Shown: in pieces, positions 1 through 13,344 of the stretch
Layout: each line of letters starts with the position of its first letter
Numbering within the stretch: position 1 is the first letter of the stretch
DNA from: Apis mellifera
Lineage: Eukaryota > Arthropoda > Insecta > Hymenoptera > Apidae
Direction: 5' to 3'
NCBI RefSeq assembly: GCF_003254395.2
Contig: NC_037641.1
Coordinates: forward strand, 8,474,501 to 8,538,500
DNA: 64,000 nt
The notes under the pieces: generated by a model
What the model was told of the DNA's origin: nothing
The model's input: the letters and a program-made list of their open reading frames with translations, nothing else
Database searches by the model: none
Program-made: the position numbers and the translations under genes

Positions 1-1
1 C

Positions 2-355
2 ACTTGGGTAAACCCACCGAAATTTTCTCGCCTCTGTCCCCTAACCTATGAAATACCCCCAAAGCTAAACCCCCTCGACGAAACCCACCACCATTCCCAC
101 CAATGTATCGAAGCTTTAACGAATGTCGATTTTGCAATCATACTTAAGCCGATGTTTGCGAGGATGTTTAAAGTATATGCGAGTCGATTTAAAAGAATTG
201 AAGGAGAAGAAAAGAAAAAAAAGAAAAAAAAAAATGGAACGAACACACACATTTACAACACACAACACATTTCGTGGCCGTACTGTCGTAATTGTTTGTC
301 GTACCTACTGTTAGATATTAACGATGATTGTAACTTATTAATAATATTAGCGTAA
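2..355 (+). other. Open frame of uncertain coding status at the left edge
   Basis: Reading from base 2, this frame has no stop until 353-355. The first 40 or so codons are rich in Pro, His and Leu and could be the end of a coding exon that starts outside the window. The second half includes a poly-lysine run made by an A-rich tract at 205-232, which argues against real coding. No domain is recognisable. It may simply be 3' untranslated DNA of an upstream gene. Confidence 0.15.
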
Positions 356-369
356 TTTGAACGAATTGA

Positions 370-448
370 GGGGGCGGCCGTGCGCCACGGCCACTCCGGA
401 GGAATTGTAATTGGACGGTGCGTGGCGCACGTGGCCACGCCGCCCCCC
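370..448. repeat. GC-rich inverted repeat (hairpin) in AT-rich DNA
   Basis: CGTGCGCCACG at 379-389 is an exact inverted copy of 421-431, and GGGGGCGG at 370-377 pairs with 440-447. Together they form an interrupted GC stem enclosing about 31 bases, with an 8-base bulge on the right arm. The surrounding sequence is mostly A and T, so the patch stands out in composition. It could fold in RNA or DNA; its function is unknown. Confidence 0.5.
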
Positions 449-475
449 GCACGTGGATGTTAGAGATATTTTTCA

Positions 476-1340
476 ACTTGTACTAAATGTGATAAACCGA
501 TGAATTGACAATGAGCAATCTAACTGTAATATATATATAAACATTATATTATATATATTATATATATATATATATATATAAATATTATATATATATATTA
601 TAAATACGTGTATGTCGTACAAGCCGTGAAATAGGTTTTACCGTAACTAGTTACGTGTTAGCTTAAAATTAATTGATTGTACACAGTTGTCGAGCGAACA
701 AACGACGTTTGTAGCGTCGTACGTTTCTTTTGTCTGTGCGTACGAGCGAAAGGCTTAAGCAAAAGAGTTAATGAAAGAAAAAGAAAAAAAAAGAAAGAAA
801 GAAAAAAAAAAGAAAAACGCGCGCAAAAAGAAAGAAAAAAAAAAGAAACGAGAAGATAAGAAAAAGAAAGGAGGGATAATCGAGTGAGAGGAAGATAAAA
901 AAAAAAAGAAAGAAAAGAGGGGGAATTGTGGTGATGACACGATATCGCACGCCGTCTCGAAATCTGTCCACGACGAATTTTTTTCCACTGACGCCGGGCG
1001 CTGTTCTCCTGTGTGCTAAGCTCCGTGTCGAGATGCGTGTGCTACGCTCAATTCTCGGTTAATCGAATTATTAATTAATTAATCAATTAGTTAAGGAATT
1101 GGCCGGAACGGGCTGAACGAATTTGCATCCGTCCTTTGGTACATCGTCGACGCTTAAATCTTTCTCTTCGTTTCTTTCTTTATATCCCAACTTTTCATTC
1201 GATTAAGAAGTTTTCGATCGAATTTATATCTGCATGCGCGGATACATAGTTTGGTAAATTACGTTTTGAATTACGAGTAAATTTGTACGAACTAGTAAAT
1301 TAACGAACGAACGGTTGGTATTGATGCAATATCTATGCTT
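476..1340. other. Low-complexity AT-rich and A-rich DNA, no gene
   Basis: This holds an interrupted TA run at 530-602 and long A/GA-rich purine tracts at 778-920. The apparent reading frames across the purine tracts are Lys/Arg or Phe/Ser low-complexity translations without domains. I see no splice-supported exon. Confidence 0.6.
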
Positions 1341-1463
1341 TCTAACATTTCTCGAACATTTCGCAGAAAAAGATATTAATCGATATACTTTTTTTTATTA
1401 CGCGAGTTTCAACACATCTCTTCGAAATTAACATTTTTCGAACGATCGATACTGAAAAAGCAG

Positions 1464-1471
1464 AGATATTA

Positions 1472-1504
<33 letters not shown>

Positions 1505-2320
1505 AACATTAAAAAAATATCTCGTTCTGTTTTTCTTCGCGGCATTTCTTGCTAGAAGACGTCAAAACTGCCAACAGGATGCCGGCAGCCCATTCACGGT
1601 AAAACTACGTTCGATATATTACGTATGTATAAATAGCCGTTGGTACAAAGCTGCGAGTCTCATCTGAATCCGATCCCATCGACCGCGAGATCGTCGATCA
1701 TCACGGATCGGCGATCGATCGACCGACCAAGCTGGCGGAACGAAGCGATACTACGAAGCGGCGTGTAAAATTTAATTCTAGCGTTCCATGAGCCGCCAGT
1801 CACGGCGCCCCACGTCAATGGCACGTTTTAAAAGGAGGAAAGAAGAGAAAGGAAGAAAAAAAAAAAAAAAAAAAAGAAAAAAAAGAAAAAAAAGAAGAAA
1901 AAAAAAAGAAAAAAAACGGGGATAAAAAGTACTGTGTAAAGGGGGAGTAAAAAAAGAAAAAGGAAAAAAGGGGAAAAAAAAAAAAAAAAAAGAACTAATA
2001 ATAATACACTATTACTGGTACATTATTATATACATTGTAACCAATTGTTGTCTACGATATAATGTTATTTTTCTAATTCATATTCAATTGTTATCGTTGA
2101 GAGCGAGAGGGAGAGAGAGGGTGAGAGAAAGCGTGAGAGAAAGAGAGAAAGGGAGAGAGAAAGAGAAAGAGAGAGAAATAGAGAGAAAGAGAGACAAACA
2201 CGAGGGCACATACTGAGAATTTTGTAAGGAAGAAAAAAGAAGCGAGAGAGAGAGAGAGAGAGAAAGAGAGTGAAAGAAAGAGAGAAAGAGAGAGAGAAAG
2301 AGATAGAGAAAATTTAGTAG
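1464..2320. repeat. GA microsatellites and A-rich tracts
   Basis: A (GA)n tract lies at 1471-1504, an A-rich tract with scattered G at 1846-1992, and an irregular GA-rich tract at 2098-2311. Between them, 1560-1830 is more complex and GC-richer, with several GATCG-type words; I could not assign it a function. The minus-strand frames over the tracts are Ser/Leu/Phe low-complexity artefacts. Confidence 0.75.
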
Positions 2321-5300
2321 GCGGCCGCAATCTTCCATATATATCTTTCCATCTTTCCACTCCTGATGGAACATCCGGCACGACCGCCATTCCTTCCGAT
2401 CGTTCGTTTGAATTACGATTTTCAATTTTTAGTTCGTTTTACGTTTCGTATTTGTTAAGGTATTTAATTGTCGTTTTTATCCTTATAGAGAAAGATTTAA
2501 ACAATATTTTTGTATTCGTTGTATTATATATTTTCTTTTTTCTTTTGTGTGTGTGTAATTATGTAATTTTGAAATTGTTTTTTTTTTAATGTTTCGTATA
2601 GTTAATTAAAAAGTTTCGTTGAATTATTATTATTATTTCATAGTGGTAATTGAATCCTTAATTGTTTTATATTTATAAAATATCGCGAACATCAGGATTG
2701 TTAGGATTATAAATTATACATATACGTATATTATATATTTGAGATAAATACATTGAAAATTACATTGATAAGTCAATCCATCGATAAAGAAGCAAATTAA
2801 ACGAGTCGATCAGGAATTTGGTTAACGAATTGGCAAATTAAATTTTGGTTGCAATTAGTAATATTAATATTAATTATGGAAATATGGTTTAATTGTTGTT
2901 AACAAGTGTCTTGTAACATGAATGAAAAACATTTATTACACGAGAACGTTGAAAAAAAAAAGAAACGTTGACAAAATTATTTTCACAAATTTTCCATTTT
3001 ATCCATTCGCGATTAAATAATTTGATCAAGTATTCAAATGTTTTAAAATTTCTCAATATTTTGTCATTTTAAATTGCAATATACACGCAGATAAATATTT
3101 ATATCACATTATATTACATTTCCATAAACGCTATATATTTTGACACAAGTCGGATCAATGACAAATTCTACTACTTTACAATCTTTCGCAACGAGAGAGA
3201 GGAAAAAAAAATCAAACGTTTCACAATTCGTATCTATTTATTCTTCCATTACTTTATTATAGAATTACGATTCGATCTTTTTGTCATGTTTCGAAAAAAA
3301 AAAAAAAGAAAGAAAAGAAATATCTGCAAACGAATAAAAAGAAAAGACAAAGATGGAACGACACGATTTATTAGAACGAATTTCTCACAGCGCGACGAAC
3401 AACGATCGACGAATCAACGGCAGCTAAAGACTAATTGATGGATCAGCCCCTTCCCCTCTCCTTAACCCCTCTCCTGGCCCTGAGCTTTCGTAGACGGATG
3501 TTGCGAGGCGAAAAAAAAAAAAAAAAAAAGAAACGCGGCAGCGACGCGTAATTAGCAAGAGGACGCTAATATGTCGGGCGGCGCGCTGGTCTGTGATAAA
3601 ACGAAACGAAAAAAAAAAAAAAAAAAACAAAAAACGAAAAAAAAAACAAAAAAAAAAGGTATAAAAAAACACAAAAAAAAAAGAGAGAAAAAAATGTGAA
3701 AAAAAAGAAAAAAGGAACAAAAAAGTCGCGGACGCGTATTGTATTTTTTGTAAGGCTCGTTCGTGCCAGATTTGTGATAGCCAAGTCCGCGGCAATCCTC
3801 GATTAAATGGACGATGATGATGGGCCGGCGTGCCACCGGCGCGAGGGAAACAAAATCGTCGATTAGATGGAAGAGTTGGACGAAAAGATGGACGAGGGAA
3901 ATTCGCTTGAATTTTTTCGAATCGTGACGATTTTCTTCCACGAAGATTTGAAGTTTCTTTCACAAGCATTCGTTCATAAACTGTTCGATTCGACTAATTT
4001 TTAATCCTTTCTTAAATATTTAACTAGAAGAAAAATCGTTGCTCTTCGAGGATTAAAATTCGTAAAAAGTACAGACTTTTGAATGCTTTTAGCTTTGTTG
4101 CAAGTGTTAAGATTATTTTCTTTTTGTACAATCTTCAATATTTCTTAAAATGTGTGTAATTGTAATTTTACTGGAACAGTAATATGGATGAATAAAATTT
4201 TATGATGTGATAGAATTAAGATAGAAAATCAAGTGAAATCCATTTCAACAATCTTCATTTATACAATCTCAAGAATCTCTGTACTTTTTATTGTACTTTG
4301 AACTCCTTGAAAAAAGAAACAAAAAAAAAACAAAGAATTGATAAATAGGAAGAGAATCGTCACGGAGGAAACAAGTCGACATTATTAATTTCCAGTCTAT
4401 GTGACTGGGATGCGAGGAAGCCTAAGTTTAATAATTGTAAGCAGCATGCCGTGTTTCGCGTTACTTTGAAAAAAAAAAAAAACAAAAAAAAAAAGAAGCT
4501 GCGAGAAATGATATTAAATTTTGAGGATTTTGAGATACGTGTGTAAATGTGCGTGCGTGCGTGTGTGTGTGTGTGTACGTGTGCGCGTGAACGCGTGTAT
4601 TGTTGTTGAATCCTGGTATCCACGATGCCAAAGATCATGTAAGTCATGTAATAAAGTTGTGGCTAAGGTACTATGGTAACGTCAATGATAACGATGAACA
4701 ACGGTGATAATCGTTATTGCTATCTTGTAACGTTTAATGTATATCAGTGTCGTGCAAAAAAAAAAAAAAAAAAATTGAGCGGCTGAGCTCCTCGGTGTTG
4801 TGGATATACATACTCGTTCCTAGCAACTCGTATGACAATTACTACTACTCGATACACTACTCATAACATTGCATTGATCTACTTTACTCTACGTACTTCA
4901 AAGATAAATAAATACATTCTGTCCAATCTCAAAAAATTGGTGAATCTTTTTCCAAACCTTTATATTTTAACAATTATAATACAAATATTTTAACAATTAT
5001 AAAATACAAATATTTTTGTATTTAAACAGTCGAGACACAACACAGTCTTTTGGGGATTAAAATTGCTTGAAGAAACATTCGATGATATCGTGAAAAATAG
5101 AAGATCGAACGATAAAAGGTGAGTAAACGAAATGTAATCACGTATAAAAGAAGCAATCACTTTATTACTTTTTTCAACGATTTCATACAAATTTCAGATA
5201 CATTCTGTATATATATTTTACAATTTCACATTTAATATACCTCGTATTTTGGACTGTGCATTATCAACGTACCTATACGTTACGTCTCGATACATCAAGT

Positions 5301-7192
5301 ATCGTTATTCTTGTCAATATTCGCTTCAATATGTCATGGTACGGAGTATTTTAAATCTATTTAATCTCTGAACAAACTCCCCTCACTTTTATTGTACACA
5401 CACACACTCCCTCCCTTGTCTTCTTCCTTTTTTTTTTTTTTTTTTTCTAACTTCATCATCCACGTTCTCGCTTCTATTCCATCGAAACACATTTCACGGG
5501 TTTCACGTATGTAGAATTTCACAGGACTATCCGCTAAATATCTCTTGTTCGAGGGGGGGGGGGGGGGGGGGGCAAAAAAAATCAAGAAACAGGTGCGATA
5601 TCGATTATAAATGCGCTCATATGCAATATCGCTATTACAATTTCCTCTTAATGTAATAACTAAAGAACGGAAGCTGCCTTAGAGGGAATCGATTAAAAAT
5701 CTATCGTTCTAACTTCTTGGAAAAAGAAATTCAAAATTTGTTACTCTTACTACTATTGCTATATTTCGAACACGTTTTTTTCTTTCTATTATCGTAAAAT
5801 AAAATAAAATGGCAAAAAAAAAAAAAATAAAACGTGTACTGTTTTCATTATGTAATATACGCATATACGCAGCCTTTCATAGCCTAATTTCTTTTTTTAA
5901 TACATTTTCTTTCTTCTTTTTTTATTTTTTATTTTAATCAAAACCTATTTCAAGATGTGATAAAAATGATTGATAATTGATATTATGGTATCATACTCGA
6001 ATGTTTGCAAAACAATATATTTTAGACAGAAATTAGAAGAATTAAATCTTTTTAATAATGTAAAAAATCTATCTATTATTATTAAGATAAAAATATTTTA
6101 ATTTATATTTTTTTCATTGTATATTTACAATTGATCAATAATTAATGAGATATGTATAAGATAAAGAAATACTTGATAAAAATTGCATAATATTTTTATA
6201 AAAGGATATTATGATATGAGTATCAATTCCATTTTCTTTTTTATTTCCGTTTTTTCTTTTTATTTATTATTTTTTCTTTTTTTTTTATATATAAAATTAT
6301 ATATTTCTATCTTTGCAAAAATATTAAAATACTTTTTAAATATGTATGAATATCTATTTATGATTGTTTGATTAGAGAGCAAGTAATTTCAGTATTTTCA
6401 TGATCAGACATTTCACGTATAACTTTATAATTACTTCATTTTTGTAAAGTAATCTTTCCTATATAATTTTTATTAAACAAATATTTTGATTTGTATAATT
6501 TTAAAAATAAAAAGGTGGCAGTGATCAATGATTCATCTTATACAATGTTTGTTCAACAAACAAATAAAAAACAAGATAAATTGTATAATATAATTATATT
6601 TAATTTTTTTTTATCATTAGACCGAATTAATTTGTTCCCATAATTGTTTAGATAATTTATTAGGATAAAAGAAACTCATGAAGTAATTAAATTTAATATT
6701 CTTTTGAATAATTCATTAAAACATAATTAAATTCATTAAAAGGAATCCTCAAAAATATAAAATTAAAAAAAAAATACATTTATTGTTAAACATAAAAAAA
6801 TTTTTAAAAAAATTGCTATAGTAAATCAATGCAATATATAAAACAGAGATGTCAAAATGTTAAATACTTATAATTAATAAATTATAGTTTATAGTTTATT
6901 TAATAATTTTTTCTTCTAATAAAGTAACGATCCATTCTAATTTCTATTAATTCCAAATAATGATACAATCTAATTTTTAAAAATTAAGTAATTATTAAAA
7001 AATTTAGAAAAATATCATATTTATCTATCTAAAATTTTTGATTTGCAAACATTTGTTATAGATATATCGTCTATACGTATATGATTATTTAATAGTGTGA
7101 CTAGCTTAAAATTATGATTATATGCTCGGTGGATATTGTCATAAACAACGATGGAAATTTTATTTCTATCGTTGTATATCACTGTACACGTT

Positions 7193-7223
<31 letters not shown>

Positions 7224-9176
7224 CACTGGAAATCAGTTACGCTGTGCAACATTAAGTATATGATTGTACAATCGTAACTATACGCAAATATCTCCATCAT
7301 ATCTATATATGAAAATTAGAAATTTTTTTAAATATGTAATAACTGCTAATAGAAATTCTGTGATATATAAGATATATTTCAAAACGAGTGTTGTATGAGG
7401 TGATTATTGAACAAAATCTTTTGTTTTTAATATATATATTTTCATAAAACACTTATTTTGAAGCAATTCATAAAAAGGAATCTCTAAAAAAAATTCTTCC
7501 AAAAATACGATCACTGTGGTTCTTTCGTTAAAAAAAAATGCCAATTTAATATTATAATTTTATAATGAAATAAGTGTTCTTTTAATATAAAAAAGTATTT
7601 TCATCATAAAAAATATTAAAATCATTAACACATGAAATTATTTTTTCTATTTTTCTAATTTTAATTTTTTTTAATTGGAAAAATTCAATTATTTTTAAAA
7701 ATTTAAACTATCCCAATAAGGATAAATATAACTATAATTGTAATTCTATTAATCCCAATAAGGATAAATATAACTATAATTTTAATTTCTAAATTGAAAT
7801 TTGAATAGTATATTCATAATATACTATCTCTTATATGTAAAAAGAATTTTTCAAAACTCACTTATCAATTCTTAAATTTCAGTTACGATTAATCATCATC
7901 GACAATAATGTTGCAAAACTACTACTAAAATTGGTTCCCTGAAATTCCATTCAAATAGAGCTATTCACCATTTGATCAATTAAAATATCTTCAGAAATCA
8001 AGTTATCTTTAAAAGCAATTTCCTTTTCGATATTTCTTATTATATTCTATAGATAAAATGTTCATTCAATGATCCAGCGGCAGTGACACGTGTAGAAAGT
8101 TACTATTGATTAATAACAATCTCATCATCTATGGAGCTGTCCAACTAACATTGTTCAAGGTACAATTGTTTATAGTTATTTTCATCTGGACGATATATAT
8201 ATATATATATACATATACATATTTAAAACATTCTGCTTTTTTTAATATTTTTATTTAAATTCAACAATTCCTTCGTTAAAATTCTATTTCCATTTATTGT
8301 TTAATATATAATATTTTCTCTTGTTTTTCAATTTTTTTTTCCTTTTTTCTCTTTTTTTTTTTTTTTTGGCACCTATGTGAAAAAAAAATTTAGAAAAACC
8401 TCACGAGGTAAAAAGTTGGACAGCCTTGCATTAGATTTTAACAATCATACATCTAATCTGCAAACAGTTTTTTTCTATAAAATATTTCTCGCTGTATCGA
8501 TTAAAAGTCATTGGAAAATTGACTTAATATCGATGCTTGTGTACTACATGGATTCTTAATCGATTTTAAATTACAATAATTTCAATGTTAGAAGTTCAAA
8601 TTAAATGCTATACATAATACAACAATTAGCGAATAGCAATTTAGAAGATATTGCGTTAAAGAATGATTCGTGACTGTATGACTATCGCTCGATGCACAGT
8701 CGACTTAAAAAATACAATATATATATATATCATTTAGATACACATGAATTTCTAATTAAATTGCACTGAATGTTTTGATAGTAGCTGCACATTAACGACT
8801 ATAAATAAATGCAACAAAGATGCAAAAATAATGAATACATTTGAATAATGTAACGATAAGATTTTAAACTAGAAAATATTAATATGTTACCATTCAATAC
8901 ATTCAAACGTAAATCATTTTTCCAATAATGAATCATTCAAACAAATTATACAAAAATTTGTAATCATAATTGCACATGGAATGACTCTACGTTTGAATGT
9001 TAAAATAAACAATAAGTTAAAGATTATGTACTGTGATTACAATACATATCTTTAAAACGATTTACACATTTTCTATCAAATAATTTATATTAAAAAAAAA
9101 GGAAAGATCTTCGAGTGCAAATTAATAGAAAAATAATAATGTAGATATTTGAATGTTCATTATGAGTACATACTAA
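2321..9176. other. Gene-poor AT-rich intergenic DNA with homopolymers
   Basis: No convincing exon was found on either strand. Landmarks are A-rich tracts at 3509-3528 and 3607-3715, a TG/CG alternating tract at about 4540-4590, a run of 20 G at 5553-5572, a run of 29 T at 7195-7223, and a short direct repeat of about 31 bases at 7711-7741 and 7751-7781. Part could be the 3' UTR of a gene to the left or of the RASSF gene; the sequence does not decide this. Confidence 0.5.
5553..5572 (+). repeat. Poly-G homopolymer (20 G)
   Basis: Twenty consecutive G are followed by C and an A run, in very AT-rich DNA. Such a run could form a G-quadruplex and is prone to length errors in replication and sequencing, so the exact length is unreliable. 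Confidence 0.85.
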
Positions 9177-12100
9177 TTATAGTCGAACCTTCAATTCTTC
9201 CATTCTTTGCCGTATTCTTCTTCGCATCTCCTTATATCTAAAAATTAAAATAAAAAAAAATATAATTTAATATATTTTTCTTTAATTAATTTTTCACTAT
9301 CTAATTGATACAATACAATTTATTCAAAAACACATATATATATCAATTAATATAAAAATATAAATGATTAAGATTTTTAAAATAAATACGATATAAATAC
9401 AATTTAAATATTTGAAGAGAGAATTTAAAATTAAAACTTATATACAACTTTGAAAAATCATACTTTTCTTTCAATAAAAGAATCTGACGCTCCTCTTCAT
9501 AATGATAACGTTGTAAAATACCATGACATTCTGCTAAAGAAAGATTAAGAAATTGTGCAACATCAGAACTAATTTCTGGAGTCGATAATTTATCCACTAA
9601 AAAAAGTCGCGCAACATTTTCATGTGGACCTAATACTACGCGAACCTCCAATGGATATTCGTCGTCTCTTAATCTTCTTTGTTCTATAAAAAAAAAATTA
9701 TCTTTGTAAAACAAAGATTAATAAAAAGATTTGTAATCTCAAAATAATTTTACTTACCACCATTATCACGGACTACAAACAACGCGAAATTATCTGGCTT
9801 CGCATCAACTTTATATTTATCCAACATGAGATTAATAACTTCTTGAGTATTTACCAAACTTGTAATCCAAACAGACATTTGAGATCCATGTGGTGGTGTG
9901 AAAAAACTAGTTTCACGATTATAAAAATGTCCATTAATCGAACAACGTCGACGTAATCGACTACGCGATTGGCGTCTACCGCCTGGACGACGTCTAATTG
10001 CAGTGGATCCTTGTTTTCGACGTAAAACTACGCCATCCAGCTAAAATATTATATGAATACAAATATAGTGACTGAAATAATATAGATATATAAATATAAT
10101 GAATAATGTAATATAAATAGAATAATAATTGCAAAACTATAATTGCTAAGCACCTCTAATCCACTGTCAGTAGACATTGTCATATTATCATCCTCTCTAA
10201 ATTGTAAAGAATTCACAGAATCTGTATCGCTATCCGTTCGATGTCTTTGGAGACAATCAGGACCAGACATTGATCGATTTAAGCCTTTTTCTATCCAACT
10301 ATCATCGGTACTAATAGATCTGTTATTAGATATATTTTTCTCCAAATTATCGAAATATTCTACCCTTCGAAGCGTTCCATTTCGATTTGGTGTACCATGA
10401 TAAATAGGTGTATCAGTACCGGAAGAACTACCTATACTGTGCGTGGGTGTACTAGTTACGCTACTATCATTACCACGATTAGTTTGATGATTTGGACTGT
10501 CTATTTCTGAATTTTCTCGAGAATCAGACCTATCAAGACTGGATTGAGATGAAAGAGGCTGTGCGTCAGAAGTTTGCGAACTAATTGACGGCAAATTTTC
10601 GGGCATTGTTTGATATAACTTCTTTCCATCTTCAACTTTACGTTCAACCTGAAAAATACAAAAAAAAAATTAAAATAAATAAAACATAAAAAATAGAAAA
10701 ATCCTAATGATCGATATTTATTGATATTTAACCTGAAGCAGTTCATCTAATTCATCCCATTCCATATTTTTAACATCTAATTTCATTGGTAAAGTGAGAC
10801 TCTTAAGATGATCAGGAGAAGTTGGAATAGATTTTGTTTCAGTATCTGTATCTTGTTCACAAGTTTCCTTAACAGAATCTTCCTCTTTTTCCTCATCTTC
10901 TATACTCTATTAGAAAAATTTACAAAATAGCAATAAAATATTTAATATATTTATATTCATATAGATATATATATACATATATATATATATTTTCCTTCTT
11001 ACATAAAAATATACGTACATCGGAAACACTACGTCTGCACGAATTTCTATTCCGAGCTGTAACTACTGTACGCTGATCATCATCTTCTTTTAAATGAATC
11101 ACTCCTCTGACACCCCAATAAATACGAAGTGCACCTTCTAATATCAATCTTCCATTAACCTGTTATGAATTAATATTAATTAATATTATTAATTTTATAT
11201 TTTTATAAAAATAAAAAATTAAAAATTTTCTTTACCTCACGACTTCTTATACCACCACTTTTGCCTTCATAATATTGATTGAAAACCTTTAATTTTGATT
11301 CTAAATGTGATCTAGAAATAAAAAAAATCTTAATATCATAAATATTCATTATAAAATTGATTTAATCAAACATTAAAATATATATTATTTTATTTTAAAT
11401 TGTATACCTGGGTAATGATGGTCGAATTTCTTTTTTTCCAAAACTTGTATGTGATTCAACTCTTGTTCCATGGCCAAATAATTGTGGTCCAAATAAAGCA
11501 CCATAACATGGTACATGACAATATGGTACACCTTTGTGCTATAATAATATAAAAAAAAATTATGAATCTTCTTTTACAATGTTGAAATTTTTTGTTAATG
11601 ATTTTATTAAAAAATGTTGTACCTCTGCATGTTGGCCTGGATTTAAACGTTTTCCACATTCTTCACATCTTAAACATTCTGGATGCCAGTCATATCCCAA
11701 TGATTGTTTGCGTTCAGCTAGAAACACATTTTAAAATAATTTTAAAATATTTTAAAAACAATAAATATTTATATAAAGTACATTAATTTCATTTTCATAT
11801 TCATAAAAATTTTATATTTTCTAATATAAAAACATAATATTATGATAAATTATAATTCTACTAATTTTTTAATAAGTACATTTTTAATGAATAATAAATA
11901 TATATAAATATATATAACATGTATTTTTAAATTATAAATTATTGATTTAATTTTAATAAATTATAATATTTATTTAAACCAATATATAAATTTTCGTTTT
12001 TATTTAGTTTTATTTAGTTTTATGATAGTTTTAAAAATTTCAAATATTAAATCATATATTACGACAATAAACAATTACTTTTTTAATTGTAAAAATAATT

Positions 12101-12329
12101 TCTTAATTAAAAGCAGAAAATTCAATTGAAATATAAAAAAATAATTGTAAAATGATTTTTTAATATAAAATATATAAGTAATATAATATTCATATAAATA
12201 AAAAATAAATCAATTCATCATAATGACAGGAAATGGTACTTGTCAAAATTAGTACGCCTTTTTAATATATGCGATTGATTGAAACTAACCGAAATACACT
12301 GGTTTTCCGCATTTATGGCACTTCCACAT
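9177..12329 (-). CDS. Rassf: RASSF family Ras-effector protein with LIM, RA and SARAH domains
   Basis: Ten coding exons, in transcript order: 12329-12290, 11717-11623, 11538-11408, 11311-11236, 11159-11019, 10906-10733, 10648-10154, 10040-9758, 9683-9464, 9237-9177. All phases close, giving 571 residues. The N-terminus is a complete LIM zinc domain: Cys4, Cys7, His25, Cys28, Cys31, Cys34, Cys52 and Cys56 have the canonical spacing. A conserved segment containing GALRIYWGVRGVIHL follows in the exon 11159-11019, then a Ser/Thr-rich low-complexity middle. A Ras-association domain covers about 417-507 and a helical basic SARAH tail about 510-571. Family knowledge: RASSF proteins bind Ras-type GTPases through RA and Hippo-pathway kinases or Salvador through SARAH; Drosophila Rassf also carries an N-terminal LIM. 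The exon boundary at 10154 has a weak donor (GTGCTT). The start is the first Met, immediately before the LIM. Upstream lies a divergent NDC1 gene. Confidence 0.93.
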
Positions 12330-13344
12330 GACGGCAAATTCTTATAATCTCCATAAAATAATAAAAATTAATTTTTACAAAATTCTAAACCATTTTGTTT
12401 ATATTATATGAATAGGCGCATTGAAAATGACATGCGGGTTAATTAAAGATGTTACTAGTAAGGCAACCCTCTCTGAATAATGAATAGTTTCTCTCTGAGT
12501 TCGAAAACTTATCAAGCACTTGACTTACATTTCTTTACTAAAATCATAGAATACAAAGTAGAAAGGAAACTATAAGACAATCGTATATACGTTCATTCAT
12601 AAATTTTTGTTAATGAAATATTCTATTATATTTTTTTAAATAATAATTTTTACAATAATATATTTGATTCTAAAGAATTTATTAAAAATTGTTAAATATT
12701 AAATTTTATTATATTTATCAATTATATATACATACAATTAATTGATTAATTTATTATTTAATTAAGATCAATTAAAAATTTTTTACAAAAATTAAATTAA
12801 TTTATCTCATTTAAATCATAATCATAAATTCATAAAATTACTTTTTATGAATTTTTATATATCTTTTAGTATCTTTCTTGATAAACATAAACATATATTT
12901 TTAATAAAGATATACATATTTAGTATATATAATGTAATACAAAAATTATTATAAACAAAATATGCCTGTTTTTTATTATATATTTATATATATAACAATT
13001 ATTATAATAAATTAATATAATACAATTGTATATTAAATATCGACTTTAATATTCGTTCTATAAGAACAATAGTAATGGCGCGCTTAATAAATTCAACGGA
13101 AAATTTATAATATACCGGCTTTTTGAAAGTACGGATTTATATTGTACCAGTTTGACAATACAGATTTGAAAAGTTAAAATATTGAAAATGGATAAAAAAT
13201 ATATATAAATATTATATTATAAAGATAAAAAAAATTTATATTAACAATATATTCAATATATTCAATATATTGAAAAGAATTTTGAGTTGCACAATTTGTG
13301 AACTTTTATCAAGAAAGTAAAGGTTAAAATTAAAAGTAAATAAA
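12330..13344. other. Shared upstream region between RASSF and NDC1
   Basis: About 1 kb of AT-rich DNA separates two divergent starts, so promoters for both genes should lie here. No TATA box or other core element stands out against the AT background. A less AT-rich patch at 12410-12560 is nearer the RASSF start. Short repeats of TTCAATATA lie at 13252-13271, just before NDC1. Confidence 0.4.

Noticed and set aside
2084..2425. Minus-strand Ser/Leu/Phe-rich frames of 99 and 113 codons
   Set aside because: Artefacts of the GA microsatellite.
3424..3969. Minus-strand 181-codon frame
   Set aside because: Dominated by poly-Phe from A-rich tracts, with two further frames open in the same place.
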